A stretch of DNA of 64,000 nt, taken from positions 1 through 64,000 of the forward strand of contig MAAE01000047.1 of assembly GCA_002162675.1 (NCBI GenBank). Direction: 5' to 3'. Positions 61,102 through 64,000 of the stretch are shown one piece after another. Origin of the DNA: Colwellia sp. 39_35_sub15_T18 (GTDB lineage Bacteria > Pseudomonadota > Gammaproteobacteria > Enterobacterales > Alteromonadaceae). Numbering within the stretch: position 1 is the first letter of the stretch; every line of letters begins with the position of its first letter. The position numbers and the translations under genes are program-made. The notes under the pieces were generated by a model. That model worked only from the letters and a program-made list of their open reading frames with translations, ran no database searches and was not told where the DNA came from.

Positions 61102-61185
61102 AAAGTATTACCACCGAGAATATAAAACCTCTGTTTAGGCTCGAAGAACCCTTTGTGAAGCATAGCGGCTCGGTGGTAAATAGAT
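61085..61185 (+). repeat. Dispersed repeat family copy 7; supplies the stop codon of the ORF at 60865
   Basis: TATTTATTCAACTTAAAAAGTATTACCACCGAG...CTCGAAGAACCC...GAAGCATAGCGGCTCGGTGGTAAATAG. Confidence 0.8.
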
Positions 61186-61188
61186 AAG

Positions 61189-63384
61189 TTACGTGTTCAG
61201 TTGTTTAATCTTGCTTGTTAAAAATTGCTCCAGTGCCTTTTTGCCAGTAAAGCCATGTTGCTGGCATAGTTCAGTGATACTTTGCTTTTGCATAATACGC
61301 TGAATCAGCACAGCGACATCGGTTTGATCGGCAAGGTTTTCGTTAAGCAATCGCTCTTTTAGCCATAAATGCAAACTAAAGACACAACAAGCGTATTGCC
61401 TATGTCCTTGCACAAAAGCGCTTACATTGGCGTTGTCATGCGCGGTTAATTTAACCCGACAAGCTTTAGGGCAATGGTATTGAATTAGGGCAATTAAATC
61501 TGCTGCCAGCCATTGATATTCGTCGTTAAGTAAATGATCAAAGCTTCGATAAAACTCATGCTTTATTACTGACTCAAGGTTGATTGCTTTATTACTGACG
61601 GCATTTAACACTAACGCGGAATGCTCACCACTGGCTTTGTCTTTAGTAAAGCCAAGTCGAGCCAACTGATAACCTTGCTGCAGCCAAAAAGAAAGCAAGG
61701 ATTTAGTTGCGCCAAAACTTGAGGCAAGAAAATCGGCTCCTTGAATTTTAGCAAAGTAATTAATTTCTTTTAAAAAAAACGAACCTATATCCTGTTGTTG
61801 CAGCTGTACATGAACCGCTATACGCATCACGCGTAAATAATGAAAATCAAAAGCTTGTTCAACACCACACTGTGTCAATAAAGACTGTGGGGTAAAGTGG
61901 TTATTGAGTCGTCTTTTTGAGTTTTTTATCCCACTAATATCCGCAGCACTTACTGGCTCAGTTCCTGAATTTCCTTCACTTATTAACATGGCCACCGCAA
62001 CCACACGCTGTTTGTTGTTGATCTCAGACAATAAGCACAGTAATTGTACGCTGGGATTATCGAGCAACATTTTCACGTCACTCGGTTTTGTTTGATAATG
62101 AGCAGTAACCAACACCGAAACCACTTGTGCTAATAAGGCTTCATCCTCTGCTAGTGCTTGGCCAGTAAAATGTACAAACGTCAAAGCATTAGTAACAATA
62201 TTAAGATTAGTGCCAGTATTGGCATCAAGCAGTGATGAGTTTGATGACTTAGCCTGATCGCAAGTTAAGTCATCGAGTTCGGCATTAAGCAAACAAGCAT
62301 CGAATATTAATTGCTCAAGCGGATCACCGGCGCGATAACGTATCGGCTGGTGAATATGCAAATTACGCCAATGAGGACAAATAAAATTTAACCTTTGCTG
62401 AAACTTTAAGGTAAAGCCCCGCCCCGCCCCCTCATAACCATGCACAGTACTAGCAAAGACCATGCGATGATAATTTTTAACAAGTTGCTCAAGCAGATAA
62501 ACAGGAATGGCAGCGGCCTCATCAACCAAGAGCAAACTGGCTTTATGGTGTTGTTTAAGTAGTTGATCAACAGCAATAAACTCAACACTCCCCTTGTCGC
62601 TGGTAAAACAATTATTGTGCCAAACGCCGGTGGGCAAACTTGTTTGCAGTTGCTGAAAAAAAACCTGCAAACAATTCACATCCGCTGCGGTAATAACAAT
62701 ATGCACAGGGTTATCTTTTTTGGCAGCCTTGAGTAGCTCAGTACTGGCAAGTGCTAGTGCCGATGATTTTCCTCGTCCTCTATCTGCTGTTAACACTAAC
62801 GGCCTTTTTCGTTTACCCGTAACCACTTTTATGATGGCATCAACAGCAGTCACTTGCTCTTGAGTAACGCAGGCATAGTTAAGCTTTACTTTTTCTGTGC
62901 TTGTCTCTTTGCTAACGCTTTCAGCACTTGCTAAAGCCGGTAAAACAAGCTTTTTTTGTGCAAGCACAACATGCGCTGGCATTTGGTTAACTACCGTTAA
63001 AAAACGTTTGAAGAACAAGCTTGTTTCGAGCTTGGTATAATCGCTAACTAATAAGAAAAATATCCCACCAGCGACTAAAGTACCAGAGAGTGCAGCTAAA
63101 GCATCAATAGAGTATTGGCTATCGGCAAAAACCACATAATCACTTTCACTGCCGAGCTTATCTCGAAAACGCTGCACAGAGACATTAGGCTGAATGTTCT
63201 CGTTGTCGCCATAAATAAAACAGCGATTTTTTGCGCTGTGACTATTTTCTATAATATCAACAGACTTTAATAATGAGTGTGCCCACAATTCATCTCCCAC
63301 CAGCACAACTAAACGACGCTCATTGAACGCTAATGCTTGTTGTTGAAAGCTTTGTAACCACTCAATGAGTGCTTCATTTATCAT
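61189..63384 (-). CDS. tmcA: tRNA(Met) cytidine acetyltransferase TmcA
   Basis: 731 aa; VLTADRGRGKSSALALA, LLVDEAAAIPVYLLEQLV, FASTVHGYEGAGRGF, C-terminal GNAT region. Confidence 0.92.
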   Translation of the reverse strand: MINEALIEWLQSFQQQALAFNERRLVVLVGDELWAHSLLKSVDIIENSHSAKNRCFIYGDNENIQPNVSVQRFRDKLGSESDYVVFADSQYSIDALAALSGTLVAGGIFFLLVSDYTKLETSLFFKRFLTVVNQMPAHVVLAQKKLVLPALASAESVSKETSTEKVKLNYACVTQEQVTAVDAIIKVVTGKRKRPLVLTADRGRGKSSALALASTELLKAAKKDNPVHIVITAADVNCLQVFFQQLQTSLPTGVWHNNCFTSDKGSVEFIAVDQLLKQHHKASLLLVDEAAAIPVYLLEQLVKNYHRMVFASTVHGYEGAGRGFTLKFQQRLNFICPHWRNLHIHQPIRYRAGDPLEQLIFDACLLNAELDDLTCDQAKSSNSSLLDANTGTNLNIVTNALTFVHFTGQALAEDEALLAQVVSVLVTAHYQTKPSDVKMLLDNPSVQLLCLLSEINNKQRVVAVAMLISEGNSGTEPVSAADISGIKNSKRRLNNHFTPQSLLTQCGVEQAFDFHYLRVMRIAVHVQLQQQDIGSFFLKEINYFAKIQGADFLASSFGATKSLLSFWLQQGYQLARLGFTKDKASGEHSALVLNAVSNKAINLESVIKHEFYRSFDHLLNDEYQWLAADLIALIQYHCPKACRVKLTAHDNANVSAFVQGHRQYACCVFSLHLWLKERLLNENLADQTDVAVLIQRIMQKQSITELCQQHGFTGKKALEQFLTSKIKQLNT

Positions 63385-63537
63385 GATAATATTTATTGTA
63401 AGTTAAACTCTTTATAGGACAAGAGTTTAACAAGCAAGCTTAGTTAAAAGTAGAAAAAGTTATTGAAAATGCGCTATTACTTGCCTATGTTGATTAATAT
63501 ATATTTAAATCACCCATATTTTTAGTGAGTAGAACTT

Positions 63538-63741
63538 ATGGTAGGTAATGACGATTTTTTAGATGATATTAATGCCGATGATGGTGAGAATGAGCAAACA
63601 ATTGATATTGAAGCGGATGAGCTTGCTGACAAGGAAGCGCAAATTCAAGCACAAAGAAATTTATTAGCTCGAAAGCGCATTGATGAACTCATCGAGAAAA
63701 AGAGGCTAAAAGAATTACTTGATGATGAGGATGACTGGTAG
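63538..63741 (+). CDS. Small acidic hypothetical protein
   Basis: 67-aa ORF, highly charged, Asp/Glu-rich coiled-coil-like. Confidence 0.5.
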   Translation: MVGNDDFLDDINADDGENEQTIDIEADELADKEAQIQAQRNLLARKRIDELIEKKRLKELLDDEDDW

Positions 63742-63842
63742 TGTGCAAAATCATCCGCTAATAACATTCGTGTTTACTAAATAAGTAAAGTATGTTTTAT
63801 ATACAACTACACATAAGTTCAATAATAATAAAAGTGTAAACA

Positions 63843-64000
63843 ATGATAAAACCACATCAATCGAAACAAAAAAAATATAAGCTAGCAGCTAAAACATTAG
63901 CGCCATTGCTATTATTAACAAGTACCTGCCAATACCTTCAAGCCAAAGAGCCCACTAACAATATTCAGGTAGAAGCCCTTGCTACTCAAGTTGAGGCTGA
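63843..64000 (+). CDS. 5' end of a CDS truncated by the window edge; exported protein, possibly an outer-membrane receptor
   Basis: ATG at 63843, open to window end: MIKPHQSKQKKYKLAAKTLAPLLLLTSTCQYLQAKEPTNNIQVEALATQVEA (signal peptide). Confidence 0.5.
   Translation, partial: MIKPHQSKQKKYKLAAKTLAPLLLLTSTCQYLQAKEPTNNIQVEALATQVEA

Overview
The window reads as a chromosomal segment of a Colwellia-like, AT-rich marine gammaproteobacterium. This assignment is an inference from protein resemblance and gene order, not a database result. Most of it is housekeeping: rpsP-rimM-trmD-rplS, ffh, gshA, lysS-prfB-recJ-dsbC-fldB, srmB, tal, yaaA and tmcA. It also holds a redox/GST cluster with a LysR regulator, an ECF sigma-FecR-TonB receptor signalling cassette, a KASIII-like plus ABC-2 transporter cluster, and an accessory stretch of small hypotheticals (about 41.2-45.6 kb). 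The most striking feature is non-coding. Between a lytic-transglycosylase-like lipoprotein gene and gshA (22.88-23.96 kb, + strand) there are eight tandem sibling transcription units. Each ends in an intrinsic terminator and carries a C/U-rich, anti-Shine-Dalgarno-like core. Five of them have an invariant TGAACTT-N16-TCTTAC promoter resembling the extracytoplasmic-stress sigma-E class. A ninth, unrelated-backbone sRNA candidate (24.02-24.17 kb) has the same promoter type (TGAACTA-N16-TCTTAA), starts near GAAAG, and has a UCCCUGAA loop. It is convergent with gshA, the position MicA occupies in E. coli. I interpret the locus as a MicA-like gene plus an amplified family of envelope-stress sRNAs. 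Other observations include a dispersed MITE/REP-like repeat family (about 7 copies), a Fur-box-controlled pair of small Cys proteins between two inverted copies of that repeat, a TonB receptor with two signal peptides and an internal RBS, a 21-bp perfect palindrome at a LysR/GST divergent promoter, a heptanucleotide repeat in a 5' UTR, and the prfB programmed frameshift.
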